Assembly: GCA_030426345.1 (NCBI GenBank)
Contig: JAUHYU010000005.1
Location: forward strand, 1-64,000
Length of the DNA stretch: 64,000 nucleotides
Direction of reading: 5' to 3'
From: Bacteroidia bacterium
GTDB taxonomy: Bacteria > Bacteroidota > Bacteroidia > Cytophagales > Cyclobacteriaceae
Shown piece after piece: positions 51,757 through 61,214 of this stretch. Position 1 is the stretch's first letter, and each line of letters begins with the position of its first letter. Under the pieces are notes generated by a model that was given only the letters and a program-made list of their open reading frames with translations, was not told where the DNA came from and searched no databases. Made by a program: the position numbers and the translations under genes.

Positions 51757-53295
51757 TTAGTTGTCAATTTTCTCAGGAGAGACCAAAACCACTTTTTCCC
51801 TCTCTACGATCACTGCTGCTGCTGGTGCTCCTTTTGCCTTCCGCACATATTTTCTTGGCGTATATAATACCCTGCAAAGTGACTCAGATTTCTTTTTGGA
51901 ATAGAAAGCCGCAAAAGATGCCGCCTTCTCTATCACATTTTGAGGAATATTTTGGTTAGATTTCTTTTTAATGATGACATGTGATCCGGGGCTGTCTTTG
52001 GCATGTAGAAACAGGTCCTCCTTCTTAGCAACTTTAAATGTGAGTATTTCATTTTTGGCTGCATTTTTACCAACCATAATCTCATAGCCGGAGAAATTAA
52101 CTGTGTGATACGGAGGTTCAGCTTTTTTTGGTGCTTGCTTGGCCTTTTTGTCCAATTGCCGAATCATGGAAATTTGATAGATTTCTTCCAACCGGACTTG
52201 CCATTCCTTGACCTGACCTTCTTTCGTTGCGATATTTTTTCTCAAAATATCAATTTCAATCTGCTGTTTCTTAGCTTTCCGGTAGTATTTTTCGGCATTA
52301 TGCTGTGGCGAAAGCATGGATTTTAGATGGATTTTGATAGGCTTTTGGGTATAAAAATCCTTCAAGATAACCTCTGAGGCATGAGGGGGAATCGTATATA
52401 AATTGGCCATAATCAAATCCCCAATCATTTGGTAGTTCGACGCTGACTTTAGCTTCTGGAGTTTGGAGGTACATACATTTATATAGGCATGGCTTTTTTT
52501 TATTTGCGCAAGCAGGGCATTCTGCAAAATGGATTTCTCTTTATTTAACTTAAATGACGTAATATATTTCTTATAAAAAGTATTGACCGCTTCAGTTGGA
52601 ATATCAAACCCCTGATCGCTTTCATCCAATTTATAAACACTCAATTGAGGTAGTTTTCCTTCCTTTTCATTAATATAAAAAGCGGGTTTTTCCAGATAGC
52701 GCAACAAATCGATGAAGCAGGAATACTTTTGTTCCATTTCGAGTTGTGCATATCCCTTTTGTTCAAAATAGGCATCGAAGGCCTTTCCAAAAGTGGGGAT
52801 CAGTTTTTTATAATTACCGTTTGCCTCCTCAAAGGCTTCTACATTACTGGTAATATGATTGGAAATATTAGTGACATCAATGGAACTATCCTGCTTTAAG
52901 TTATTTCTAAATAATCCCAGGACCTTGTCCCCTTGTATTAGTACGATGTTAGATCGGTTTCCGTGCATCTTAAAAAGCATCTGAAATCCATGACTCAGCT
53001 TAAAATAAAAGCTCCGGTCATTTTCGATCTGCACTACGTCAGCAATTTCCAAATCAATAATATCCTGAAATAGATCAACGCTATTCCTTCTGGCGCGATT
53101 AAAAGTTTCTGGAAAAGAAAGACAACAAAAGGATGGCTCAAGATGCGCCTTGATATATTTTTCCTGTTGGTTTTTATAAAGGGCAATCACCAATTCATTT
53201 TTAGCTTGGCTAAAAATCTCACCAATTTTATAACCAATCAACTCATGTTTCAACTGCAGACTGAGCTGTCTGAGGAAGTAAAAATTGTTATGCAT
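51757..53295 (-). CDS. NFACT/RqcH-family protein
   Basis: HNNFYFLRQLSLQLKHELIGYKIGEIFSQ; GYEIMVGKNAAKNEIL; DLFLHAKDSPGSHVIIK NFACT-R motif. Confidence 0.9.
   Translation of the reverse strand: MHNNFYFLRQLSLQLKHELIGYKIGEIFSQAKNELVIALYKNQQEKYIKAHLEPSFCCLSFPETFNRARRNSVDLFQDIIDLEIADVVQIENDRSFYFKLSHGFQMLFKMHGNRSNIVLIQGDKVLGLFRNNLKQDSSIDVTNISNHITSNVEAFEEANGNYKKLIPTFGKAFDAYFEQKGYAQLEMEQKYSCFIDLLRYLEKPAFYINEKEGKLPQLSVYKLDESDQGFDIPTEAVNTFYKKYITSFKLNKEKSILQNALLAQIKKSHAYINVCTSKLQKLKSASNYQMIGDLIMANLYTIPPHASEVILKDFYTQKPIKIHLKSMLSPQHNAEKYYRKAKKQQIEIDILRKNIATKEGQVKEWQVRLEEIYQISMIRQLDKKAKQAPKKAEPPYHTVNFSGYEIMVGKNAAKNEILTFKVAKKEDLFLHAKDSPGSHVIIKKKSNQNIPQNVIEKAASFAAFYSKKKSESLCRVLYTPRKYVRKAKGAPAAAVIVEREKVVLVSPEKIDN
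52973..52992. repeat. Dispersed motif copy AAAAGC-N9-CCATG
   Basis: AAAAGCATCTGAAATCCATG, inside the RqcH-like gene (peptide HGFQMLF). Confidence 0.75.
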
Positions 53296-53298
53296 CCG

Positions 53299-54222
53299 TC
53301 AGCACTTTACGGAAAGCCCATCATACGCCAGATACACATTTGAGGGAAGTTCCATAGAAATTTGATCATGTCTTCCCAGATTATGGCTCATATGGGTTAG
53401 GTAGGCTTTTTCGGGCTTCACCTTTGCGATTACCTCAAGGGCTTCCTTCAAGGTAAAATGTGATATATGGTGATTTTTTTGCAGTGCATTCAAAACTAAT
53501 ATTTTAGAACCATATGCCTTTTTGAGTTCATCTTCTGAGATGGCATTTGCATCTGTGATATAGGTCAAATCCTTAATCCGAAAGCCAAAAACAGAAAGTT
53601 TGTGATGCATCACCTCTATAGGCGTGATCGTAATGTTTCCAATTCTGAAAGGTGAATTTTGTATTGGATGTATCTCAAGTTGGGGAATGCCGGGATAGTT
53701 GTTTTCAAACACATAATGAAACTCACGCTTGATCTGATCAATCACCAGCTCATTTCCGTATATCGGCATTGCTTTGTTATATTTCTGATTAAAACTGCGT
53801 ACATCGTCCAATCCTGCCAAGTGGTCGCGGTGCTGGTGAGTAAATAAAATTGCATCCAGTTTTTGTAAGTCAGCGCGCAATACCTGAGCTCTGAAGTCAG
53901 GCCCAGAGTCAATGATGATTTTAAGTTCTTCTGTTTCTATAAGGGCGGAAGTCCTGAGGCGGTTGTCCTTTGGGTTGGTCGATTTGCATACGATGCAATT
54001 ACATGCGATGACGGGTATGCCCTGAGATGTTCCGGTACCCAAAAATGTGATTTTTATACTCAATTTTCTGTATGAAGTTCTTTGTACAATTTTAAGTTTG
54101 ACGGACTGAGTTTTTCTGTGCTGAAGTTTATGTCCTTGAGTATTTCCAAAAGACAATTTATTTTCCCTTCCAAAGAGTAAAACTTGTTGACAACAACAAC
54201 TTTTGAATCCCTTATGATACAA
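53299..54222 (-). CDS. MBL-fold metallo-hydrolase (PhnP-like); real start probably near 54060
   Basis: KITFLGTGTSQGIPVIACNCIVC; FTHQHRDHLAGLDDVR; the N-terminal ~55 codons overlap the next gene and look non-native. Confidence 0.88.
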   Translation of the reverse strand: MYHKGFKSCCCQQVLLFGRENKLSFGNTQGHKLQHRKTQSVKLKIVQRTSYRKLSIKITFLGTGTSQGIPVIACNCIVCKSTNPKDNRLRTSALIETEELKIIIDSGPDFRAQVLRADLQKLDAILFTHQHRDHLAGLDDVRSFNQKYNKAMPIYGNELVIDQIKREFHYVFENNYPGIPQLEIHPIQNSPFRIGNITITPIEVMHHKLSVFGFRIKDLTYITDANAISEDELKKAYGSKILVLNALQKNHHISHFTLKEALEVIAKVKPEKAYLTHMSHNLGRHDQISMELPSNVYLAYDGLSVKC

Positions 54223-54326
54223 TACCCCGGCTTGAAGTTTCCTTTTTCGTAACGCAAAATATAATCCGACTCAGAAAAAACGTCTTCCAGTTTATGTAGG
54301 TATCTTTTAGAATACTTTATCTCCAT
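54060..54326 (-). CDS. Hypothetical protein (88 aa)
   Basis: ORF immediately downstream of the response regulator gene, same strand. Confidence 0.6.
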   Translation of the reverse strand: MEIKYSKRYLHKLEDVFSESDYILRYEKGNFKPGYCIIRDSKVVVVNKFYSLEGKINCLLEILKDINFSTEKLSPSNLKLYKELHTEN

Positions 54327-54707
54327 CTAACTGGTCAGGGTCTTTACCGTATCGACAAGGGAATCAAAATTCAGTGGTTTTTGGAGGTATTCATTGATGC
54401 CAACAGCATTAAATTCCTCCATAGTATAATTTTTCGCGTTACCTGTGATGGCTACAATGGGAATTTTAGATTTTTTGGCATCCTTCAAGGCACGTATTTT
54501 TTTAGCGCATTCCATCCCATCCATTTTGGGCATGTTGATATCCATGAGGATGATATCATAGTCCTCCTTTTCCAACATATCCATCACTTGCTCTCCGTTT
54601 TTGGCAGAAAAAATCTGATAATTCTGAATTTGTAGAATCTTTTTTGTCAGATTTTGAATAACGGAACTGTCTTCTGCAATTAGCACTTTTTTTGATCCCA
54701 TAATCAT
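54327..54707 (-). CDS. Single-domain response regulator
   Basis: KVLIAEDSSVIQNL; IILMDINMPKMDGMECAKKIR; IVAITGNA. Confidence 0.93.
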   Translation of the reverse strand: MIMGSKKVLIAEDSSVIQNLTKKILQIQNYQIFSAKNGEQVMDMLEKEDYDIILMDINMPKMDGMECAKKIRALKDAKKSKIPIVAITGNAKNYTMEEFNAVGINEYLQKPLNFDSLVDTVKTLTS

Positions 54708-57700
54708 TTATTTAAAAACGTTGGATAATAACTTTTGAATTCTTCAAAATGTCGTTTCAATTCTTCTAAATCCTCCGTCAGGCCTTTGTATATCCGCTTT
54801 TCCTTCTTCAATTTGGCTTCTATCTTGACGGTGAGATTTGAAACCTTTTCTATTCCTAGAGTTCCGGCATTGCCCTTTAATGTATGCAAATTAATCAAAA
54901 TATTTTCGTTGTTGCCATCATTTAGAGAAAGAATACAACTGTTTATTTGCTCTTTTGCCTCCTTTTCAAAGTCTAGAAAAACACTCATTACCATTTCTTC
55001 CCCACCATACTTTATCAACTGCTGAACAACCTCCAAATTGATTATGCTGTCCTCGGGTTCTACTTTTGAAATTTTTATTTCCTTCTCCCCTTTTTCGATA
55101 TGAAGCAATGTCCTTATCTTATTCAGTAGTTCGCCAGCTTTGATGGGTTTTGAAATATAGTCGTCCATCCCGGATTGAATAAAGCGCTCCTTGTCTTCTT
55201 TCATGGAGTAAGCTGTCATAGCTACTATCGGCCCGAGATTTTTAATGCCAAGTGCCTTTATCTTTTTGGTGGCAGTCACCCCATCCATATCCGGCATTTG
55301 TATGTCCATAAAAATCAAATCGAAATTTCCATTTTTGGCTTTGTATATTGAATCCTGCCCATTTACCGCTAATTCAACTTTGCACCCTGATTTTTTTAGA
55401 ATTTCACCTGCCACCTGCCTGTTTACCATATTATCATCTACTAATAAGATGTTGGGAATCCGATCGTTGAAAAAGTTGCTGATTCTCACATCCTTTTTCA
55501 TCAATTCATCCTCATCAATCACATCTTCTTGAGTTTCCTCCGCCTCAAAAGTAAACCAAAATGAACTTCCAAGACCAAGTGCCGAAAACACCCCTATATC
55601 ACCTCCCATAAGTTTACATAACTCTTTCGATATGGCAAGCCCAAGCCCCGTACCTCCGTAAGTCTTGGTAGTAGAATCCTCAATCTGGCTAAAGCTGGTG
55701 AATAACCTTTTAACGTTGCTTTGGGAAATGCCGATCCCACTGTCGCTTACCACTACTTTGACGATGTTGTTTGCACCGTTTTTGGTTATGGTTTTTAGAC
55801 TGATATTAATAGATCCTCCGCCATCTGTAAACTTGATAGCATTGGAAGTTAGGTTAGATAAAACCTGAAGGAGGCGAGTCTCATCTATCAACGCCTTTTC
55901 GGGAAGGTTATCATCCATGTGGTAGTAGAGATTGATGTCCTTTGCTAGGGCTTGCTGAGAAAATAATGCATATAACTTCTCCAAAGTGCTTTCGAGCTTT
56001 ACAGGCATTTTTTTCAACTCAAATTTGCCTGCCTCAATTTTGGACAGATCAAGAATGTCATTTAGGATAAAAAGCAGTGTTTCAGATGATTTTTTTATAG
56101 TACGTACATACCTGAGCTGTTCATCATCCAATATTGAATTGTTCAATAAATCTATGGTTCCGATCACTCCATTCATAGGTGTCCGAATCTCATGACTCAT
56201 ATTCGCTAAGAAATTTTCCTTTGCCTTTAAAGAATGTTCCGCCACTTCCTTGGCTTTTTGCAATTCAATATTTGCTTCTTTAAGGTTGGTGATGTCCCTG
56301 GCCACACCCTCCATAAAAGAATATTCACTGTTATTAAACATTACCCGAACATTGCAAAGTAGCTGCAATTCTTTCCCTGACTTGGTTTTTACTGAAGCTT
56401 CTACGTTGCGCAGGCTCCTTTCGCGCAACAGGTTTTTTGCCAATTTTTTAGATTCATTGATGTCAGGGTAAAAATTAAAAATATTGTTGCCCATCATAAA
56501 ATCCACGTCGAAGCCCAACAGTTCTTTTACCGACGGACTGACCATGGTAATTATACCCTTTTTGTTGCACCTAAAGTAAATATCTTGAAAAGACTCAAAA
56601 ATATTTCTGAATTTCTCTTCACTTTCCAGAAGTGCCAAATTTGACAGTTTCTTTTCTGTTACGTCATGCGCAATTCCGGAAACCTCCCGTATCGTACCAT
56701 CTTCCTGATAAATCGGGTTCAAATATATCTCCTTCCAAATCACCTCATTACTTCGTTTCCTCTTCAGGGAAGTTTCAAAATGCAGAGACTTCCCCTCTTG
56801 TACCTCGCCATATTTGTCTCTCCAAAATTGATCTGCAGCATGTGGTGATTTGGACTTCCTCCCTTGTTGTTTTTTTTCTATCGAATCAAGGTTGTGGTAC
56901 TCCTTGTTAGTATTGAAATAGTTTTGGTTGAATGAAGTGAAGTTGAACTTGTTGTCCACAGACCAGATCAGGTGGCTACTGCTTTCAAAAATTGCCTTTA
57001 GACGGGCCGATTGTTCATATATTTTATGTTCCTTTTGTTTTCTTTCGATGGCGAGAGCTACCTGCCCTGAGATGAAATCCAATAATTCCAGGTCTTTGTA
57101 ATTATAAGTAACCCTTTGTGTATAGCATTGAATAGCAATGAGACCAATCACTTTATTTGCGATTTTTAGAGGTACACCAAGCCATATTTTTGGGGTCTTC
57201 CCCTTTACAGATATCAGTCCGCGGTATACAAGGTTTTCGATATCTCTTTCATATAGATATAGGGCCTTATCAGATCCCATGGCATATTCTGTAATGCCAT
57301 TGCTCAATTTGCGCTCAAATTGATTTTCGGTAACTGGTGAGTTTTCATCAATGTAGTAGGGGAACTTTAACATACCGTTTTCAGAATCCACCATGGCTAC
57401 ATAAAAGTTGCTTACCTCTATGATATTCCCAAGTTCATGATGGATATTGGCGAATAGCGATTCAATATTTGAGCTATGAATCGTCATGTTGGCTATTTTA
57501 TAATAAAGTGCCTGCGCCTTTTCAGCTCTTATCCTGTCTGTAATATCATGAAAAATCCCCTTAAACTCTATCGGTTTTCCATTGCGGAATGTGCAATTGA
57601 CAGCACCAGACAGGTAGATTTTGTTGCCGTTTTTTGTCACAAACACTGTATCGAACTTATCTACGTTTTTTCCTTCAAGGATCAATTCAAGGGCTATCGT

Positions 57701-59461
57701 TGTTTTACTGATATAATCCGGGTGAACTACATCAGTAACTTTCAATCCTCTGATTTCATCGTCTTGATATCGCAGCTTTTCTTTCCACATTTTATTTACA
57801 AAATGCATTCTTCCATCCAGTCCGAATATTTGGATGAGGTCGTTTGCATTATCAAATAATTCCTTAAGCTGTGCGCTACTTCTCTTTAGGTCTTCAGCAA
57901 TTTTCCTTTTCTCTGTTACATTTTCGCCAACTAGCGTCACACCGGCAATCTGACCTTTGGCATTGTACAGTACTACCGAACTGAGCTTTAGAATGACAGA
58001 TTTCCCTTCTTTGTGCAAAATATTGCCCTCAAAAGAATTGACATACCCACTGCTATGGATGATGCTGTGCAAGAAACTTTTAGCTTCTTCCTTCAGGTCT
58101 CCGGCAAATAGGCATTCATAAAAAAACTGCCCGACAATTTCATCTTTGTTTTTGCCTGATACTTTGCAAAGGGCCTCGTTGCAATATGTAATTGAGCCAC
58201 TTCTATCCAATGAAAAAGCTATTAAATGTGATTTCTCAAGTGAATCATGTAGCTTTCTTTCGGATTCTTTTAGAGCCATCTGAAGGCTGCGCTCATCTTC
58301 TTCCAGTTTCTTATCTGTAATGTCGATGCTGGCAGATATATATCCTGAGAATTCCCCTTCCAGTTCATAAAGAGGTATCCCTGCCTCATGAATCCATTTT
58401 AATTCATTGTTGCTATTGTACAACCGATAGCTCACTCCATACTTTTTCCGCTTGCTAAATGCCGCATCAATGGCAGTTTTTACCTGATTTACATCTTCAG
58501 GCAAGATACAATTGAGCCATCCTCCCTTACGCTGTTTTTTTAATTCCTTTCCGGTAAACTGAATCCATTGATTGCTGAAGTAGTAGAACTCGTTTTTGCT
58601 GTTAGACATTTTGAATAGCACAGGCGCAGCATCGGGTATTTTATGTATTTTTCCCAAGTGATTAGAATCCTTGCTATTTTCATGGGATTCTGACATGTCG
58701 ATTACTGCTGCTGCTATGCCATTAAAATCCCCATTGCGATCAAAGATTGGAATTCCCGATTCGAATACTTTTGTAAAACTATTGTCCGCCTTCTCCAGCC
58801 GATAGCTGAGATTATATTTTTCATGGTTTTTGAGTGCTTTTGATACCAATTCTTTTACACCCTCCCGATCATCCACATGTATTGAGTTGATCCAGCCTTC
58901 TTTTAGTTGTTGTTGGAATGAAGTCGCGGTAAATTCTAAATATGAGGAATTTAGGTAATAAACCGAGCCCCTTTCGTCATAGCACTTAAACATTAGGGCA
59001 CTATCCATCAATAATCCATGAAGGTGCGTAGGGTCGGAATCTGCAATAACGTCCTTGAGGTCAGACAACGCAGTGCTTTTGGGACTCAATGTTAAATAAT
59101 GGCTGCCTGTTTCGAACCGATAGATAATTGCATCTGTGTGATGCAATTTATTGGACGTATCCTTGATTTGCAGTGTGGCAAAAACTGAGTGGCCAAGATA
59201 AAGCGTATCTAAAATCGATGAATAAACAATTTTAGAAAGGTTCCCATCAGGCTGGTATTCAGGAAAAATCGACTCTATGGATCTTCCAATAAAATCAGAA
59301 AAATCACAGTTAAAGACGTTGGGCTCGGTTTCATTCACATCCGCAATGATCTCTCCATCAATTTTAAGAATGCATTTGGAAATTTGCTGAACCTCAAACC
59401 CCGTTCGCGAAGATTGGCCGGTTGAATCTACCCAATATTGACTTTTACTCTCTTTCAACAT
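54704..59461 (-). CDS. Hybrid sensor histidine kinase with multiple PAS, GAF, HisKA, HATPase, REC and Hpt domains
   Basis: NFLANMSHEIRTPMNGVIG; TGLGLAISKELCKLMGGDIGVFS; LIFMDIQMPDMDGVTATKKIK; LHTLKGNAGTLG Hpt; repeated PAS/PAC signatures. Confidence 0.95.
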   Translation of the reverse strand: MLKESKSQYWVDSTGQSSRTGFEVQQISKCILKIDGEIIADVNETEPNVFNCDFSDFIGRSIESIFPEYQPDGNLSKIVYSSILDTLYLGHSVFATLQIKDTSNKLHHTDAIIYRFETGSHYLTLSPKSTALSDLKDVIADSDPTHLHGLLMDSALMFKCYDERGSVYYLNSSYLEFTATSFQQQLKEGWINSIHVDDREGVKELVSKALKNHEKYNLSYRLEKADNSFTKVFESGIPIFDRNGDFNGIAAAVIDMSESHENSKDSNHLGKIHKIPDAAPVLFKMSNSKNEFYYFSNQWIQFTGKELKKQRKGGWLNCILPEDVNQVKTAIDAAFSKRKKYGVSYRLYNSNNELKWIHEAGIPLYELEGEFSGYISASIDITDKKLEEDERSLQMALKESERKLHDSLEKSHLIAFSLDRSGSITYCNEALCKVSGKNKDEIVGQFFYECLFAGDLKEEAKSFLHSIIHSSGYVNSFEGNILHKEGKSVILKLSSVVLYNAKGQIAGVTLVGENVTEKRKIAEDLKRSSAQLKELFDNANDLIQIFGLDGRMHFVNKMWKEKLRYQDDEIRGLKVTDVVHPDYISKTTIALELILEGKNVDKFDTVFVTKNGNKIYLSGAVNCTFRNGKPIEFKGIFHDITDRIRAEKAQALYYKIANMTIHSSNIESLFANIHHELGNIIEVSNFYVAMVDSENGMLKFPYYIDENSPVTENQFERKLSNGITEYAMGSDKALYLYERDIENLVYRGLISVKGKTPKIWLGVPLKIANKVIGLIAIQCYTQRVTYNYKDLELLDFISGQVALAIERKQKEHKIYEQSARLKAIFESSSHLIWSVDNKFNFTSFNQNYFNTNKEYHNLDSIEKKQQGRKSKSPHAADQFWRDKYGEVQEGKSLHFETSLKRKRSNEVIWKEIYLNPIYQEDGTIREVSGIAHDVTEKKLSNLALLESEEKFRNIFESFQDIYFRCNKKGIITMVSPSVKELLGFDVDFMMGNNIFNFYPDINESKKLAKNLLRERSLRNVEASVKTKSGKELQLLCNVRVMFNNSEYSFMEGVARDITNLKEANIELQKAKEVAEHSLKAKENFLANMSHEIRTPMNGVIGTIDLLNNSILDDEQLRYVRTIKKSSETLLFILNDILDLSKIEAGKFELKKMPVKLESTLEKLYALFSQQALAKDINLYYHMDDNLPEKALIDETRLLQVLSNLTSNAIKFTDGGGSINISLKTITKNGANNIVKVVVSDSGIGISQSNVKRLFTSFSQIEDSTTKTYGGTGLGLAISKELCKLMGGDIGVFSALGLGSSFWFTFEAEETQEDVIDEDELMKKDVRISNFFNDRIPNILLVDDNMVNRQVAGEILKKSGCKVELAVNGQDSIYKAKNGNFDLIFMDIQMPDMDGVTATKKIKALGIKNLGPIVAMTAYSMKEDKERFIQSGMDDYISKPIKAGELLNKIRTLLHIEKGEKEIKISKVEPEDSIINLEVVQQLIKYGGEEMVMSVFLDFEKEAKEQINSCILSLNDGNNENILINLHTLKGNAGTLGIEKVSNLTVKIEAKLKKEKRIYKGLTEDLEELKRHFEEFKSYYPTFLNK
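58822..58841. repeat. Dispersed motif copy CATGG-N9-GCTTTT
   Basis: CATGGTTTTTGAGTGCTTTT, inside the histidine kinase gene (peptide KALKNHEK). Confidence 0.65.
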
Positions 59462-59595
59462 TCTTCTGTTTTTCCTAATTCAATCTCTTAAAATTAAGCA
59501 ATTCATGAGATTTTTTCTATTTCGCAGACATTTCGATTATCATTGTTTTATAATTTCAATAAAGCTATTCTCAGATTGATTTTACTTATGGCAAT

Positions 59596-60522
59596 ATGAA
59601 TTTTTTAATCGTGATCGCTGGGCCAACTGCAGTTGGTAAAACTAACTTATGCGTAAACCTCGCTCTAGAGTTGCAATGCGAAATTATTTCTGCAGATTCT
59701 CGACAATTTTATAAAGAACTTTCCATCGGTACAGCAAAACCTGTTCCGGAAGAAATGAAAGGAGTGTCACATCATTTCGTTGATTTTATACCGATTGAGC
59801 AAGAATTCAGCGCCGGGAAATTTGAGATGGCGACTTTGCAGCTTTTACCCAAATTATATCAAAAAACAAATTTGGCCCTGATGACCGGGGGATCGGGATT
59901 GTACATTCAGGCGGTCTGTGATGGGATGAATGACATTCCGGAAGTAGATTTAATCTTTCGAAAAGAACTTTATGAAGAACTTGAAATTCATGGATTACAG
60001 CCGCTTTTGGAGGAGTTAAAAATCAAAGACCCAAAGTACTATGCGATGGTCGATCACAAAAACCCGCAAAGGATTATCCGTGCTTTGGAAGTTTGTCGTG
60101 GGGCGGGGCAGCCATATTCTGCTTTCAGAACAGACAAAAAATCAGGTCGTAATTTTAAGGTTATTAAAATTGGCCTGGATCGGCCTAGGGAAGAATTGTT
60201 TGCAAGGATCGACGCGCGAGTGGATGCGATGATCGCCGCCGGGCTCGTGGAAGAAGTACGGAAATTCCGTGATAAAAGAAATTTCAATGCTTTGAAAACA
60301 GTTGGCTACAAAGAAGTGTTTGGTTTGTTGGATGGAGAGTATGATGAAGCAGAAGCCATTCGCCTGCTCAAACGAAACACGAGGAGGTATGCCAAACGGC
60401 AGCTTACCTGGTTCAAAAAGGATACGGAATTTGAATGGTTTCACCCTGACGATTTCTATGGAGTTTTGGAACATATTAGATCCGGAGCAGACAGATTGAT
60501 GTTCGGAACATGGGGTTGTTAG
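59596..60522 (+). CDS. miaA: tRNA dimethylallyltransferase
   Basis: VIAGPTAVGKTNLCVNLALEL; EIISADSRQFYKELSIGTAKP; GGSGLYIQAV. Confidence 0.97.
   Translation: MNFLIVIAGPTAVGKTNLCVNLALELQCEIISADSRQFYKELSIGTAKPVPEEMKGVSHHFVDFIPIEQEFSAGKFEMATLQLLPKLYQKTNLALMTGGSGLYIQAVCDGMNDIPEVDLIFRKELYEELEIHGLQPLLEELKIKDPKYYAMVDHKNPQRIIRALEVCRGAGQPYSAFRTDKKSGRNFKVIKIGLDRPREELFARIDARVDAMIAAGLVEEVRKFRDKRNFNALKTVGYKEVFGLLDGEYDEAEAIRLLKRNTRRYAKRQLTWFKKDTEFEWFHPDDFYGVLEHIRSGADRLMFGTWGC
59989..60008. repeat. Dispersed motif copy CATGG-N9-GCTTTT
   Basis: CATGGATTACAGCCGCTTTT, inside miaA (peptide IHGLQPLLE). Confidence 0.65.
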
Positions 60523-60679
60523 CTAGGTATTTAGGAGGTTTAAGAAATTGTTGTTATGGGTTTTATACTTATTATTTGAGTTTTGAACCGAAATAATTTT
60601 TTATGATTTATGATTTGAATAATTTTCCAACATATTTCTATTGTTATTGTATCCAGTCAAAAACTAAAATTGTTATTTA

Positions 60680-61207
60680 ATGGTACTATTAATTTTGAAA
60701 GCCCTGCACATTATTTCTGTAATCGTATGGATGGGTGTATTGCTATACATGCCTCGCTTGTTTATCTACCAAACAGAAGCCAACGACAAGACCGAACCGG
60801 ATCGCAGTATTTTGATAAAGCAGTATAAAACCATGGCCAAAAATCTATGGGTCAAAGTCGGCTGGCCTGCCATGATTCTTACGATAGTTTTTGGAGCGGG
60901 AATCATGCACCCATATTTTTCAAGTATTTGGTTTTGGGTCAAAATGGGCTTTGTTGCGGCATTGATCGGATATCATCACGTCATTCATTTTGCCAATAAG
61001 AATCTACAAAAAGACAAATACACCAAAACTGTTGCCCAATTGAAAACCATGGGACAGGGTGGTATTGTATTCTTGCTTTCTATAACCCTTATCGCTGTTT
61101 TGAAAGATTCTATCAACATCCTTTTGATGATAGGAGGGACTGCTATAATCGTTCTGCTTGTATTTATAGTGGGTAAGGCATTGATGAAAAAGAAAAAAGC
61201 AGCATAA
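60680..61207 (+). CDS. hemJ: CopD/HemJ-like membrane protein
   Basis: LLILKALHIISVIVWMGVLLYMPRLFIYQTEA; multiple TM segments. Confidence 0.8.
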   Translation: MVLLILKALHIISVIVWMGVLLYMPRLFIYQTEANDKTEPDRSILIKQYKTMAKNLWVKVGWPAMILTIVFGAGIMHPYFSSIWFWVKMGFVAALIGYHHVIHFANKNLQKDKYTKTVAQLKTMGQGGIVFLLSITLIAVLKDSINILLMIGGTAIIVLLVFIVGKALMKKKKAA

Positions 61208-61214
61208 ATCCATG
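61195..61214. repeat. Dispersed motif copy AAAAGC-N9-CCATG
   Basis: AAAAGCAGCATAAATCCATG, bridging the end of hemJ and the start codon of the SCO1 gene. Confidence 0.72.

Noticed and set aside
53299-54222. N-terminal extension of the MBL hydrolase overlapping the 54060-54326 ORF
   Set aside because: Most likely an over-extended ORF; the domain starts at KITFLGTG near 54060.
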